This document shows positions 36,060 to 48,397 of a DNA stretch of 64,000 nucleotides, piece by piece; position 1 is the first letter of the stretch; every line of letters begins with the position of its first letter. The translations under genes were made by a program, and so were the position numbers. Source of the stretch: Oxytricha trifallax (lineage: Eukaryota; Ciliophora; Spirotrichea; Sporadotrichida; Oxytrichidae). The DNA lies in NCBI GenBank assembly GCA_000711775.1, contig ARYC01001451.1:1-64000 (forward strand). Direction: 5' to 3'. A model generated the notes under the pieces. The model was not told the origin of the DNA, ran no database searches, and saw only the letters and a program-made list of their open reading frames with translations.

Positions 36060-37559
36060 TCAGTTCCTTTGGTTGTTTCTTCTCTTTCTGTTGTAGTTTC
36101 TCTTGGGTTTTCTTTGTTGTCTTCGGATGTTTTTCGTTTTTCTACCCTTGTTAGAACCATAGTTCTGGTTCTATCTTCTCTAGTCTTATCTTAAAATAGT
36201 GACTTGGTCGTCATTAATGTGTTTATATTTAATGGGTGATTAGACTTATAAGGTTTTGACTGAGAATTTAATAAGACCGAGGGAAATATATGATTTAAAA
36301 TTTTCTTTCATGAAGAAGATGAGATCGGTTGAGAGGTTCTTGGAAAAATTCCAAGAGGTTTTAAATCTGATAGTGTTTGTATTAAGCATGAAGTCCTGGT
36401 CTGTATCACATTGCATTATGACATCTTAGTTGTAAGCTCTGAGCTTGTCAATAGTGTTAAGGAATGTTATTTCCTTAGGAGTGTCTTTGTGATTAGCAAT
36501 TGTGTGTTAGGCTTTAGTCTCTCTATCTAATATATCTTCAACTTAGTCGAAGTAGTAGGCAATAAGGTTGGATATACCTTGGGTTACCGATTAGATTCTT
36601 AAAGAGACGATTTACTCTTTGAGCTCTAGGGCTGAGAAAAGAGTTTTGGCTGAGACTTTGGTTCCACTGTTAGCCTCTATGAATAGTTTGTTGTAGGCTT
36701 TGTCGGAAGCAGAGAGATAGAATTCAGGTTTGGCTTTAATACTTGTTGAAGCCTTATCTTTCATGTCAGCATCTCTGTGAGCACACATATTTAATAATGA
36801 TTAATTTATTAATTAGGAATCTTATTAATTCTGATTAAATTTTTCCTAGTAGGAAATCTTATTAAAGGGTGATTCCTTAATAGTGGCTGTTGAAAGTTCC
36901 TATTTAGTAGGTAAATTATTGAATGACGTATTTGAAGACGTCAATGAGCCTCCTTCATAAAAGGAGACTTCGGCTTCTGAATCGTAGTCTAGGGAGCTAG
37001 ACACGTCTAATGGCCTTTGGAGAATGGCACATTGGGAAGCTAAGTATTCCTGCTCTTCCTGTAGGAACTATTAGTTAAGGGTATCAAACTCCTGAGGAGT
37101 GTACCTGTTTTGGAATTGTGAGAGGGCGCTAGAGAGTGGATGGAAATCCAACTTGGTATTAACTAGCGGGGAGGGTTTGGGTGAGGAAGGCTAAGGAATG
37201 TACTCTGGAGACTGAACGTCCAGATATCCAAAATCAGTAGATGGCTGTTAGGCCTTAGGAATCCATTTGTTGTTAACTTAGACTAGATAGAGTGACTGAG
37301 CTAGGAGCTCAAGCCAGTTGGCAACATAGTGGTTGTTTTGGTTGTGGGCTCTGATTTTGGCTTCATTTCTGAGTTTGAAGATTAGGGCTGGGTTAATTTA
37401 AGCAACTTTCTTGGCGATGTAGATAACTTTCTGAATTGTAAGATGACCCCAATCGTTGTTCATAGACTCGGAGATGATGATGTCTATAATGTCTTTGAGT
37501 CTGGATCCTCTGATGAGGGTTGAAATGAAGTTCTTTGTGTAGGTCGAGAAGTTGGGCAT
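36060..37559 (-). CDS. Intact 499-aa unknown protein with basic tail
   Basis: ATG 37559 to TGA 36060-36062: 500 codons, no break, with many TAA/TAG read as Gln. Codon choice differs from the neighbours (ACC, TTC, ATC, CTC, AAC are common; higher GC). The N-terminus starts MPNFSTYTKNFISTLIRGSR and has an NWLELLAQSLYLVQ helix. A Pro/Ser-rich and acidic middle follows, then a second folded region (MCAHRDADMKDKAS onward). The C-terminus is strongly basic (RKTKNIRRQQRKPKRNYNRK), as in nucleic-acid-binding coat, ORF1 or nucleolar proteins. Downstream are about 55 bp and an (ATT)n run. I do not recognise a domain. It may be an ORF1-only LINE relative, another mobile-element protein that still looks whole, or a germline-limited gene. 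Confidence 0.7.
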
Positions 37560-37649
37560 TTCGCTCTTATGTTCCTCTCACTGAGATTATAATTTTTAAT
37601 TTTTTTTTTTATTAAAAATCATTTTTAATAAAATTTTCTGCACTCTTTT

Positions 37650-38460
37650 GCTCCTTCTATCAAAACTTTACAGTCTTTCTGTTTTAGCTTTTCTTAAATA
37701 AATTTTTGAGAACTGTATTTGCTTATTTGGCTTGCCATTTCTTTGTTTTGGATTCAAATGTATAAAATTGACTGCTCTTATTTTATTGCACTTCTGAATG
37801 TACAAATGATGAAGGTTTAGCATCTTAAAGTTTTTCTTCTGAAATATCTTGAATCAGTAGATCCTCAATCTTGCCATCATTGTTTTGATTCTCCTACTAG
37901 CCTATGTATCAAATCTCCTCAATTCTCAATCAGCTTCATCTGTCATACTCATGTTATCTGTATCTTCTCTTAAATGCCTCGACTAAATTTATTAAAATTA
38001 CAGCCAAACAGCAAAACTTTAACTTCTTTCATAAGCTTCCGTATCTTTTCTGTTACTTTCATGCTATCTTTTGATTTTTGATTTAATTTTAGTTCGGCCT
38101 TTTTCTCAGCCTTCTTAAATTTTATTTCATAGATTTAGTGTTTCATATAAAAAGCTTTATCGTAATCGTAAAGCAGTGTCATTAATATAATGAAACTGGT
38201 TATAGTTATTAAAGCTATCAAGCAGTTTGTTATAAAAGTAGTAAAAACTTATTTGTTTATTAGTTATCGATGTACATGCCCACAAGGTTTAGCAAGGTAA
38301 TTAAACTATATACCAAATCTTAAAGTAAGCCAAATAAATTGTCATTTCATTAACCATAACAACCATAGCTTGAGCCCCCAGAGTTCAAGACTAACTATAT
38401 AAAATTCAGCATCTTATCCTTAGTCGCCCATGAGATAATCCATAAATTCACTCGTCATAA
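37650..38460 (-). CDS. Membrane protein with coiled tail, unknown
   Basis: Minus strand. A hydrophobic segment TFITNCLIALITITSFIILM (about 38210-38260) is followed by a basic helical region (MKHQIYEIKFKKAEKKAELK; KVTEKIRKLMKEVKVLLFGC). After a possible short intron (about 37985-38003) comes a polar tail. Upstream, another hydrophobic stretch (LVYSLITLLNLVGMYID, about 38290) sits in a shifted frame. Such an arrangement is common in ciliate channel-like proteins, but no channel motif is visible. Confidence 0.4.
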
Positions 38461-38989
38461 ACTTAAAATCAACATATAAAAAAAGCTAAGATAGAATGGT
38501 TATTTATTTTTGTATTTAAATATAAAATTTTTATTTCTTGTCTTAGATTCCGTAAATTTTTAAATTATCAAGCCTGTAATCTTGATAAGAATATTTGTTT
38601 AATATTTATATATTTTTTCATTTTTATTTATATCTATAACTTATAATTATAAAAATTAATATTTTATATCATAAATATTTCTAAAACCCAAATTATAACT
38701 TTAAACAAATAAACTAAATAATCACAAGAAGGGATTTTGTGAATTGATCGATCGGAAGAAATTAAAGATGCAAAAGTAAGTTATCCATTAATGCAAAATT
38801 GAAAATGTAACGTGGATAGAGAAAAATTCATTTTTGCAAATGTAATCTCTCCCATCATCTTTATTTATAACTTTACTATAAGTCTTGATATGCAAATAAA
38901 CTGTAAGATTTATATAAAATTATACTTGATTATTTTACCTTTTAATACAAAGAATAGGCCAAAAGGTAGAAAATATTTGGTAAACTCTG

Positions 38990-41459
38990 TATAACTTGTG
39001 AATGCAATAATTGCTACAGTTTGAAGGAAGCATAGAATAATAACAAATGATTCTTTCAATCTTCTCAAAATAATGTTTTGGGAAAGCTAACCATGTTTCA
39101 TGCATGGCAAGGTGATGAAGAAAAATTAAATAAGAAACACAAGTACCTATTGGCAGATTAGGAAATATTAGCTTATTGTTAAAGGAGTCTCTTTTGACTC
39201 AAAGATGCTTAATTATACATTATTGTAGGAATAAAATCGATTTGAGGAAATTTAAATGAGTTAAGTTATATTAATGTTAAAATCATGGCAGTTATCAAAC
39301 CCAAAGTGACTTAAATTTCAAATATAAATCAACTCTGCGGTAGATTCCAAAATTATAGCTGGACTTTGCTATTTTCAATATATTCCTGAATAATCTCAGG
39401 AAGGGATATATTTTGTTTTTAAGCTAAATAAGAAAATTAGTATAGTAAGTTTTTCTACTTTGGGCGATGAGATAAATTCATTCTAGCAGTAACACCCATA
39501 GTCTTATTTTAATGCTATCTAATTATTATAATTAAGGCAGGATTTGGAATTTTTATAAAAATATAGCTGAAGGTAATTAATAATTAATTCAATTATTTTA
39601 ATCTAATTTCATTTCCAAAAATCAAATGGATTCCTACAATATTTAAGATAGCCTTCACTACTATGGTTGCCATTTGGCAAATGTAAAATACGAGTTTCAA
39701 AATAGTAAGTATTAACAATTTATTTCTATCGCCTAATGTAATTTCCGATTTTTTATGAATTCATAGTGTGGTACATGAGTAATTTCCCTTTTTATTACTG
39801 TTAATAATTTACCAGTTTACAATATATTTCCGGCTTCGCTCATTCGATTGGGAGAATACTTTCTTTAAAGTTTATAAGGGCTCTAATTTTTAGAACTTGC
39901 TATTGTAGGAATGCATTTGAATTAGGAAAATTAATTAAAAATAAATAAATATTAAATCAAAATCTTGACAGTTAAAGTTAACCAATTTAAACGATCTTGG
40001 GCTCATTCGATAGAGAATTAAAAATTAGATGGACTTTACTATTGGCGGTCCTATTTTATCGCATTTCTGGAGTGAGATAACTTTACTTTAATTAAACACC
40101 TCTAGATTCATTAAATTATACCCTCACATTAAAGTCAAGTTATCTCACTCCAGGGATGCGATAAAATAGGACCGCCAATAGTAAAGTCCAGCTAATTTTG
40201 AATTCTCTATCGAATGAGCCCAAGATCGTTTAAATTGGCCAACTTTAACTGTCAAGATTTTGATTTAATATTTATTTATTTTTAATTAATTCTCCTAATT
40301 AAAATGTATTCCTACAATATTGATTTTCTCTCTTCCCTTGTTTGATGCCTCTAATTTTAAACAATGGTTAATGCAAAACTTAAGCTCCTTATGAGCTAGG
40401 ATAAATATTAAGAATTTAAGCTGGGTAAATGCCTTTTAGATCAAGAGTTTTAGATGAAACTTTAGACATTATTAAATTTATTGGTTTTCTTTAATATTCA
40501 TCATTATTTACTGAATGAAACAATATTTTCTTAAAATCTACTGACACTTATGAAGGAAGAGCTTTTTTATTATAATAGTAATTTCAATTTGTAGATTTTC
40601 TGAGATACCTTGAATGAATCAACGAATTTTAGTTTGAATCAAATAGATTCAAGGCAAAGAACAATTCTTCATAATGCTTGTGGGCATGGAGATCTAGGAG
40701 TTATAAAATCCTTGATATTATAAGGCATAGATCTTAATATCCTGGATAAAAATGATTGTTCTGCTCTATGCATAACAATAAGAGAACTTAAATTTGACGC
40801 TGCTAAAATCCTTACTTTATTAATTAAATTAGAAGTGATATTTATGGAAGTGCTCTTCATTTAGCTATAATCAATACTTGATCAAAAGAGCGGCAGAAGT
40901 TAAGAAGAATCAATAATTTAAAACTCAAAGTATAAGCCCATATCTGAGAACTTAGTTATGTCTGGATCACGGGCAAACTATTTTAAACAGAGATCTCTGG
41001 AATCCGATTCATGTTGCTGTTGAAAATGGACAAATTGAGGCAATCAGATGGGTTAAATTGGTTAATGAAATTTTGAGGGAGCTTCAAATGGAAACTTTTG
41101 ATTTTAATATGCCAACTTGCCTATTTAATAGCTTCATTTAACTGGATATTCAGGTCACTATAAGGTAGTCGAGGAAATTCTAAGTGGATCACTAGAAAGC
41201 TAAAATATTTGAACTACAAGAAATATTGACTTCAAAACACCCCGATAATAATCTTAAATTTAGTTAACCTGGTACTTTCTAAAATCTTTAGAAAAGCAGA
41301 GAAGAGATACCTTATAATAGATAACTTAAATTTATTGAATTTATTGTAAGCAGTAAAAAAATAAATCAACACAACTCTAAATTGAAATAAAGAAGCCCTC
41401 CCGAGTTTAAGAAACTTAATCACAAGTAAATACTAGAGAAAAGTCTAAGATATATTTGA
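38990..41459 (+). CDS. Ankyrin-repeat protein interrupted by two MITE/IES elements
   Basis: Plus strand. An upstream part reads NNVLGKLTMFHAWQGDEEKL and KHKYLLADQEILAYCQRSLF. After removal of the first element it continues KDAQLYIIQDSLHYYGCHLA. After the second it continues NFQNLLLIFSLPLFDASNFK. Ankyrin repeats follow at 40640-41170: RTILHNACGHGDLGVIKSLI; LNILDKNDCSALCITIRELK; DIYGSALHLAIIN; RDLWNPIHVAVENGQIEAIR; LHLTGYSGHYKVVEEIL. The last frame is open to TGA 41457-41459. A few frame changes and TGA codons (one where Trp may be expected) break the rest. An adaptor-type protein is likely; its partner is unknown. Confidence 0.6.
39223..39639. mobile_element. Palindromic MITE/IES, family A, diverged copy 2
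   Basis: Starts TTGTAGGAATAAAATCGATT and ends GGATTCCTACAA, with TA on both sides (39221-39222, 39640-39641). The arms are diverged, but the family block ATTATAGCTGGACTTTGCTA is kept on the left. Joining the flanks through one TA gives KDAQLYIIQDSLHYYG in frame, so it is an eliminated sequence in the ankyrin gene. Confidence 0.75.
39903..40317. mobile_element. Palindromic MITE/IES, family A, copy 3
   Basis: The best-preserved family A copy: arms of about 190 bp match almost base for base (for example TTACTATTGGCGGTCCTATT against its complement at 40165). TTGTAGGAATGCATTTGAAT starts it, and TA flanks it (39901-39902, 40318-40319). Removing it joins NFQNLL to LIFSLPLFDASNF in frame. Confidence 0.85.
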
Positions 41460-41775
41460 TGATATTTGAGGAAAAATATATTCAAAGGGGATGCGGATAA
41501 AATCTTTTATGTTATCACAGACAAAGATGAAAAATAAGCAACTATTTTTTTAAACTAAAGTTAAGATTATTGACAATTAAAATGTGCATGAAAAGTTCGA
41601 AGTGTTATCTATTTTGAAATAGAAAATAAACATTATTTTTTGTTACATTTTTCTAATAAAAGATAGAAAGACTACCCCAAGTATTATTATTATCGGGCAA
41701 GTAAAACAATTTTTTTCATTGACTAGATTGTTCGGGTATTATGATGGTTTTGGGGTAAGTGAAAACTATATCCCT

Positions 41776-42600
41776 TTAAGGTTTGATATCAGTTGTAAGA
41801 ATTGCAACTGCAGTGCCAACTGCTATCTTCCATGGATTCGGTGACATGTGCATATTCCCTTGATTGTGGGAATTTACTGATGATATCTCTCCCTAAACAG
41901 ATGCTTAAGAAAAATGTGTTGAGATCGGAAATGGGTCAACTACCTCAGTTTTTGAAAAACTTTGAGACTTAAGCCGAGACAGCTTGCAATAATGTACTTG
42001 TTGATCCAACCTTCTAAGGAGAATTCAATGACCTTGGTCTTTCATATGATGGATTGATTGCAAGACATATCGCTGAAATATCCCCAGTTAAGGGTAAAGT
42101 AAGAAATTTGATTACTCTTGGTGGTCCAAACATGGGAGTTTCTGCTTCTCCGGGATATTTCACAGGCATGTTCTACAGCATCATCAACTTGTTATTAATA
42201 ATCTAGTCTATTTCAAGGAGATTCAAGACATTGTAGGACCAGCAGGTTATTTTAGAGATCCTAACCATCTTTAAACCTATCTTGCCTTACGTTAATAGAG
42301 AAAAGCAAGGTAACTTGACAGAAATTGTCAAGAGCAGATTCACTGATCTAAATGCTTTCCTATCCGTAATGTTTACTGAAGATACAGTAATATATTCAGA
42401 AAAACATCATGGTTCTGGCAATTTCAAGCTGATGGAACAATCCTCTCAGTTAATCAAACTGAGTTCTATCAAAGGACCTCATCGGATTGGGAGCACTATA
42501 AGAAGATGGTAAAGCTGAATATCAAGCTTTCGAGGGAAATCATCTTCAATTTACTTAAGATTAAATCAAAAATGTAATAGTTAGCTTCCTCAAAAAGTGA
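41776..42600 (+). pseudogene. PPT1: Palmitoyl-protein thioesterase (PPT1)-like, broken
   Basis: PPT1 is a lysosomal alpha/beta-hydrolase that removes fatty acids from S-acylated proteins. Plus-strand pieces in order: VPTAIFHGFGDMC (oxyanion-hole region), FTDDISL, EKCVEIGNGSTTS, GEFNDLGLSYDGLIARHIAE, SPVKGKVRNLITLGGPNMGV, VGPAGYFRDPNHLQTYLA and NREKQGNLTEIVKSRFTDLN. These are followed by SWFWQFQADGTILSVNQTEF and the catalytic-His motif EGNHLQF near 42540, with stop TGA 42598-42600. The nucleophile elbow reads GLSYDG instead of the usual GxSQGG. About four frame changes, including in the 5' part, make this a likely pseudogene. Confidence 0.75.
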
Positions 42601-42972
42601 TTTTCGCTTAAATCTTCAAATTTATAATATTATGAAGATTTAGATAAATAATTATTAAATTTTAATATTAAAAATATTGCTACTAATCAAAATAAAAACC
42701 TACCCTTAAACATTTCAAATCATCTTAATCAAGGATTCTTTAATCAATCTCAATATTTCTTGAAATAATTCTTCCTCTATTAGTTTTCGCTTTTCCTTTT
42801 ACTTATATCTACTTCCTTTAAAAAATAGCATTAAAATAAAACTAATTGAAAGGATTTATTTTAGATCTTGTTTCTTAGTTAATCAAAAGCTCTATACTTT
42901 TACCACCTTATTCAATATTTTTCTTCAAATTTATACCTTAAAGTTTCTACTTTAGCCTGAGTTAAATTTCAA

Positions 42973-45173
42973 TCAAATCGTCTTACTTTATTAATTTATT
43001 TCTAGGTATTTTTAGCTCACTTAAATTATTAAAGGAATGATTTTTCTGAATTAAAGAATTGAAAACTTTGTTAAGAAAATAAAAGGAACTTTGGTTTGAT
43101 TATCTCTTCCTAATGAAATTATTTTAATAGGGAGTTTACCTTAATTCGAGCATTTAGTTTAAAGATTTTATTACGATGTTTACTATTCGGCCTAATTCTT
43201 GTCCACAATTTCAGGAGATAAATTGAATGTTTTCTGAGTTTAAGCTAATTTCTATTAAAGCTAAGTTTTTTCATTCAAAGCTTCAGTTCTTTAAAAAAAG
43301 GACTCATCTTGATCTTAAACCGTTATTAGATTTCTTTGATAGTTTTTAACAACTTCTTTGATTATTTTTATTGCCTTGGAATATTATTGCAAGCATTTTT
43401 ATCTTCAAGGTGTTAAAGTAGAAGGTATGTTATTATTTTTTGAAACCTAAGAAATATTTTATTAGAGAATAATAAATAAATATAATAAAACTAAATAAAC
43501 TAAGGATTTGAAAGATCTCTGAATTTGAAAATCTAACTTCGAATAGATGTTTCTTTGGTTGGATCAATAGTTTTTTTTCGATAGAAACTCTTTCAAGGTT
43601 CCTTTCTCTGTATTTTTTTATATTGATTTCAATAATTTTTTTATAAACAGGTGTATTTTAATTATTAAATCATCATCAACTTCATTTTCTAATTTCTGAT
43701 AAGTAAAGCTCTAGTCTATTGAATGTTATTATTATTAGTATCCATAATTAATTGAATTCTAACTTTTCTATTAGGCGTTTTTATTATAAAATATTCTTTT
43801 TATTTGCTTATATTGAGGGCCTCTCTTAACTTATAGACTCTTACTAGATACTTCTTTCAAGAAAAAGTGCTCTTACTGTCAAAGTTAGAGATATGAGCAT
43901 TTACGAAACATCTGCTAAGGAAGACTTATTAAGCTCTTAGAAGTCAAGTAGAACTTAATTTTTAATGCTTGAAATATCCGAATAAGTGGCCTGTTTAAGC
44001 AATATTTTACATTCTATCATAAAATAACTACTACCTTTGCTGCACAATTTTCTATAACTATTTTTGTACCTCTTTAGGCATTTTTATTTAGAAATTGCTC
44101 TTTTTAATTTCATATACCTCATATGCAGTCTTGCAAATAGCAGAATATTAAACTTCAAAGTTGTGATTACTTTTCTATATTATGTCATCAATTATGGATC
44201 CTCTTCTATTGTGATTTAGAATACCCTCCTCGCCTATCCACTACCCTAGAGGCTTTACATATAAAACAAAATTATTAGAATCAATTTGAAAGGCATTTCT
44301 AGCATGGAATTCTTCCTGTTATCTTTAAAACTATTTAGCAAAATTTACTATAATATTTAGATTTCATGGATATGATCCTCCACTTATAGATCTTGTAATA
44401 ATTAGATAAATTTGAAGATTTTGTTTGAAAATAGTTGAACTTCCCCTGACTTTAGTATATAGCCTTATTTTAAGAAGTCTCCCTCTTAAAATAAAAACTG
44501 TCCTGGCGGGTATTTCCTATACTTATAACACTTAGTCACTCGATCTCTAGTAGTTCTAGAAATCTTATCTAGATAGGGTATAGCTTCTCCTAAAATAATA
44601 TACTTTTCTAAGTATTCTGGAGCTGTATTCATTTCCTGAATAAAATTTTTCAAGACTTCATGATAAATAGCAAAAATATTGACATCTGTAACACAAAGAG
44701 TAAATCCTCGTTTGAGCTGTAGTTCCGTTATATAACTATGATATCCAAGTACCTCGCCTATTCTATTTATTAAGCTGATATCTTTATCATTCATGATCAT
44801 ATTTGAATTTGCTTCTTTAATATACTTTTCATTTAACAGTCCTTATTATAAGTTCAGTTGAAGTGTCAAATACTAAAAAATAGATTTAAGTCAAATTTAA
44901 TTTGCAAATGTAAATCATTATCGTATAGATTCAACTTACCTTTTATATTTCAGTTTATAAGTATAGAATGCCATACACCAAAATGAACATGGATTATTTA
45001 TCCTAATCATAAATTGTTATATAATCTCCTTTATTGAATAATTGAGGATTCATTATATTAAAAAAATCGTTTCGCATTTAATAGTTTATCTCTTTAAGCT
45101 CATCTATTTAATCAAATATGCTTAAATATAATGATTCCAACAAAAATTACTCAGATTATTTGAGATTTAGCAT
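42973..45173 (-). CDS. Cyclic-nucleotide-binding-domain protein
   Basis: ATG 45173. First cNMP-type domain: NKGDYITIYDQDKQSMFILV then YGILYLQTEIQK. An intron of 67 bp (44873-44939, GTAAGT...TTTTAG) joins in phase to YLTLQLNLQQGLLNEKYIK. The domain goes on with RIGEVLGYHSYITELQLKRG and FTLCVTDVNIFAIYHEVLKN. The second domain begins IPYLDKISRTTRDRVTKCYK and YPPGQFLFQEGDF, and later has WIGEEGILNHNRRGSI and YEVYEIKKSNF. A Gln-rich C-terminal part ends at TGA 42973-42975. Kinase or channel segments are not seen, so it is probably a soluble regulatory protein like a kinase regulatory subunit. It is largely open, with a few frame changes in 43400-44400. Confidence 0.7.
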
Positions 45174-45179
45174 ACTGTA

Positions 45180-45900
45180 TTTTAATATGTTACAATAAAA
45201 TTTTAAAGAATTAAATCTTACATTTTAGTTAAATATTTTGAGGAGAAATTTCTTAATAAATTTTAAGCTGATGGAAAAGCATTTATAATTGACTCTTTAG
45301 TAGTTTTTATATCTAAGAATGCTTTTTATTTTTGATATTATGATTTGTATTTAGCGTAAAAAATTTATTTGTACAGATTATATTTAATTTTTTATATTAA
45401 ACTAATTAAATATTTATAATTGATATTTAATAAATGAATTCAAATGTCCTTTTGTTAAAAATTATATTTTAGAATTTATTTCATACTTGCTAGATATAGT
45501 TGCTTAAAAATCAATTTATTAATATAATAATTTTGTTATTTTAATTTAAATTTATTATAATTAAATTTGTGCAATACTATTTTGTATTTCGCTTACAATT
45601 ATCATTTCATTATCTTTCCTCTTCAATCCACCATCTTAAGCCTATTAATTATTATACTATTGATTTTTTAATTATTAAATTCTATATGATACTTTTCCTG
45701 CTATTTTCCTTGACCATTACTTTGAACAGCAACTTTCCATCCTAATGCTATTTTAAAGAATTCTAAGTAAAATTAAAATTTGAAGAGGATCTTGTATTCT
45801 AAGTGCTCTGCTATTAATAAGCGTTGCTAAACCTATCTTTGATAATTGATCTAGAATTAAGTGATCCATTTTATTTCATAATTTCAGTAAGTAAAATTTA
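45180..45900. other. AT-rich intergenic stretch
   Basis: No supported frame on either strand. It separates the cyclic-nucleotide-binding gene from the next minus-strand locus. Confidence 0.5.
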
Positions 45901-45904
45901 ATTT

Positions 45905-47740
45905 TTGAGAGCAAGGATTTGTTTTTAAAATGCTAGGTTATATTGTCTATTAAAGCGGGTTAGTTATAGATCTTAAAGTAGAATCACTTCTATCATTAAC
46001 TTTTTAAGTAAAATTCGACTTATTTAATTATACTGCTCAATATTTGGAAGTGTAAGTTTCCTAACTGTCTCAGATTTTTTCATAAATTTAGTTTAGGTAT
46101 AGTGCAATTACCTTGATTGCTAGTTATTCTTGTTCTTTTAAAGCTAGACTTTTATCTGTTTTTGAGAATTCGTAGGAGTTTGCTCCTTTATGGGGATGTT
46201 GAAATACTTCTCTAACTTTCATTAGTCTTAAATAGAGCTATGCCAGAATTTAAAGATTAAAAGTTTCCTACAAAGTCATTTCTGGTTGAGCTATCTAGAG
46301 GTGTCTATTTAGCACTAAAGAAATAGGAGTGATAGGAATTGTTTACTAATTGCAGAAACGGAGATGAATTTGTCTTATTATGTGATATCAAATCTCTTTT
46401 CCCGAAATTAATAGTTTTTGCAGTAGAATGATTGGAAATTTAAGATTTATGGCTTGCTTCTTACTTTGTATTATAACTTACATCATTTGGAATTGTATAT
46501 ATTTTAAGAGTGGAATCAGATTTTCTCTAATTAAAGACTTTGCTTAGAAAATTCTTCTTTTTTATCTTCTAAGCTTGCAAGGTGGCATTAGACTCAAATT
46601 AATCAGTTTTATAATCTCGCTCATTATTTTTTTCTAATTTTTGTTTTATTCCTATATTACTGAAGGTTTTATGATTCTCATTTTTTCTTAATAATGAGTT
46701 ATCGTCGATTTTTTAGATATTTGCAAATAAGTTTTTCAGTTAGTTAAGTATCTTCTCTACATTTAATTAAATTTAAAGCACAAATCGTGGGAAAAAAAGA
46801 TAAAAATATATATTTTTGGCTTCAATCTCTTGTTTTAATATGTCTTTTTATTAAATTATCTCTAGCTTTTAAATTAATGCTTCTTGCATAACATCATTCA
46901 ATTTTGCATTTTCTTTTTCTTCTAAATTTACTTTATTTCAGTCTACATTTCCTTTCTCATTTTATCTGTCTGTTGTTTTGTGTGAAAGTAAACTTTAAAG
47001 CCCTGGCTTCTCTTAGAGTTTATAAGAATATTTGCCTATTTTTTAACCATATCCTTGCCTATAGATCTAAAAGGTTTTTTTCCTTATAAGAAACAGAGTG
47101 GATGATTTTTGTAATTGAAGTAATAGGTTATCTCCAAAGAAAGCATGATAAATTGTTTCCAGGGAGCTATATTTAAGAGAGAAGCCATTGCATACTTTTA
47201 TCTCGTACTATTCTGCTTAGATTAATAAATATAAAAAAGAAGGTCTTTTAGTCGAAACCTGAAATATCCTTCTCACTATTACTTTCTTTACAGATTCATG
47301 CTTCCTTTAAACCTTAAAAATATTTGAACTGATCTAATCATTTTTTCTGGTATTAATTCCATATCCTTATAATCTTTGTCCATTTTTGGAAGTGTAATAG
47401 AGACTTAATTCATGAATGATATTATTAACCTTTCATACTTCATCATTTATCTAAGAACTTCATTGTTAGATAAATTGCTTATTCCATTCAGCCTTTAGGT
47501 ATGTTAGGAATTGAAATTAACTTTTAAAAAATATTTAGTTCCTTGATTTATTTATTTGTGAATTTTCTCTCTTAGTTACAGAAATGTGATATGACTATGA
47601 GTTAATTTTTATTCGCCTATTTTGCATAACAAAATTACTTATTCATTCCTGATTTTATTTTTCATTTAATTCAGCTTATCTTCTTAGATATTATGAAGAG
47701 TCAGCTAAATTATTTTAACTTATCTTATTTTTTAATTTAA
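45905..47740 (-). CDS. Large polar unknown protein
   Basis: Long minus-strand ciliate-code frames. About 47250-46960 contains VCNGFSLKYSSLETIYHAFF then IRKKTFQIYRQGYGQKIGKY. About 46790-46190 is an almost unbroken run of roughly 200 codons (VEKILNQLKNLFANIQKIDD; NNERDYKTDQFESNATLQAQ; SDSTLKIYTIPNDVSYNTKQ; GKRDLISHNKTNSSPFLQLV). About 46200-45905 is Ser/Thr/Lys/Gln-rich, after one frame change. No domain is recognised. It could be the tail of a large kinase or scaffold protein. Confidence 0.5.
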
Positions 47741-47861
47741 TCTAGCTAATTAATCAATTCTCCCTTAAATTTTTGCATTAGCATAATTCTCTAAAGATAA
47801 TCATGATTTATAATACGAAAACTTTAATTAATTAATTAATTTAATCACATTAATACTAAAA

Positions 47862-48112
47862 ACTATTATGAAAATCAAAAATGGAAATCTCTCTGATTAT
47901 TGCTATTATTCCTCATCATCATCCTCTTCTTCATCTTCATCGTCAAATTCAACTTCTATGTCTGCTCTCTCTGTCACTCTACAAAGCACCAGTCCAGCTG
48001 CACCTGTGGTCTTACCAGGGGGACCACTATTAAAAAAATTTAAGATAATATATGTTTTTTAACTTACATTTTAAATGAGTGCTCTATCTCCACCTGCGTT
48101 TGATCTTTAAGT
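47862..48112 (-). repeat. Dispersed repeat (copy 1) with gene-like structure
   Basis: The minus strand shows GATCAAACG-n2-GG-n-GGAG, then about 20 bp on AATGTAAGTTA (donor-like), an AT-rich 45-bp stretch ending in AG, a block containing GACTGGTGCTT and GTGACAGAGA, and a (GAT/GAA)n acidic run. The same blocks in the same order occur at 59818-60050. It is either a decayed small gene family or a germline repeat. Confidence 0.45.
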
Positions 48113-48397
48113 ATTCGTATTAATATATTTAATTTATAAATTGATTAATATATTACTTATTATAAATCTTTAGATTGATTTTCTATTTTCCTATAACTTT
48201 TGGAATCACTAGTATATTTTTTGTAATTACTGAAAATTATTTGCACCTCTCTTTCTAAAGCGTTACTGTTATTTACTGATTTTTTACGTGATATAAACTA
48301 TCTTTTCACTATAATCGAAAAATTAAACACGAATAATATTTTTATTTTCAATAACCCCGCTTTTTGCACAGTTCATTTGATCTCACTTTCAAATGCT

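Noticed and set aside
47905-47945. Simple (TCA/TCT)n repeat as a microsatellite
   Set aside because: On the minus strand it is the Asp/Glu run belonging to the dispersed repeat copy at 47862-48112, with an equivalent in the second copy.
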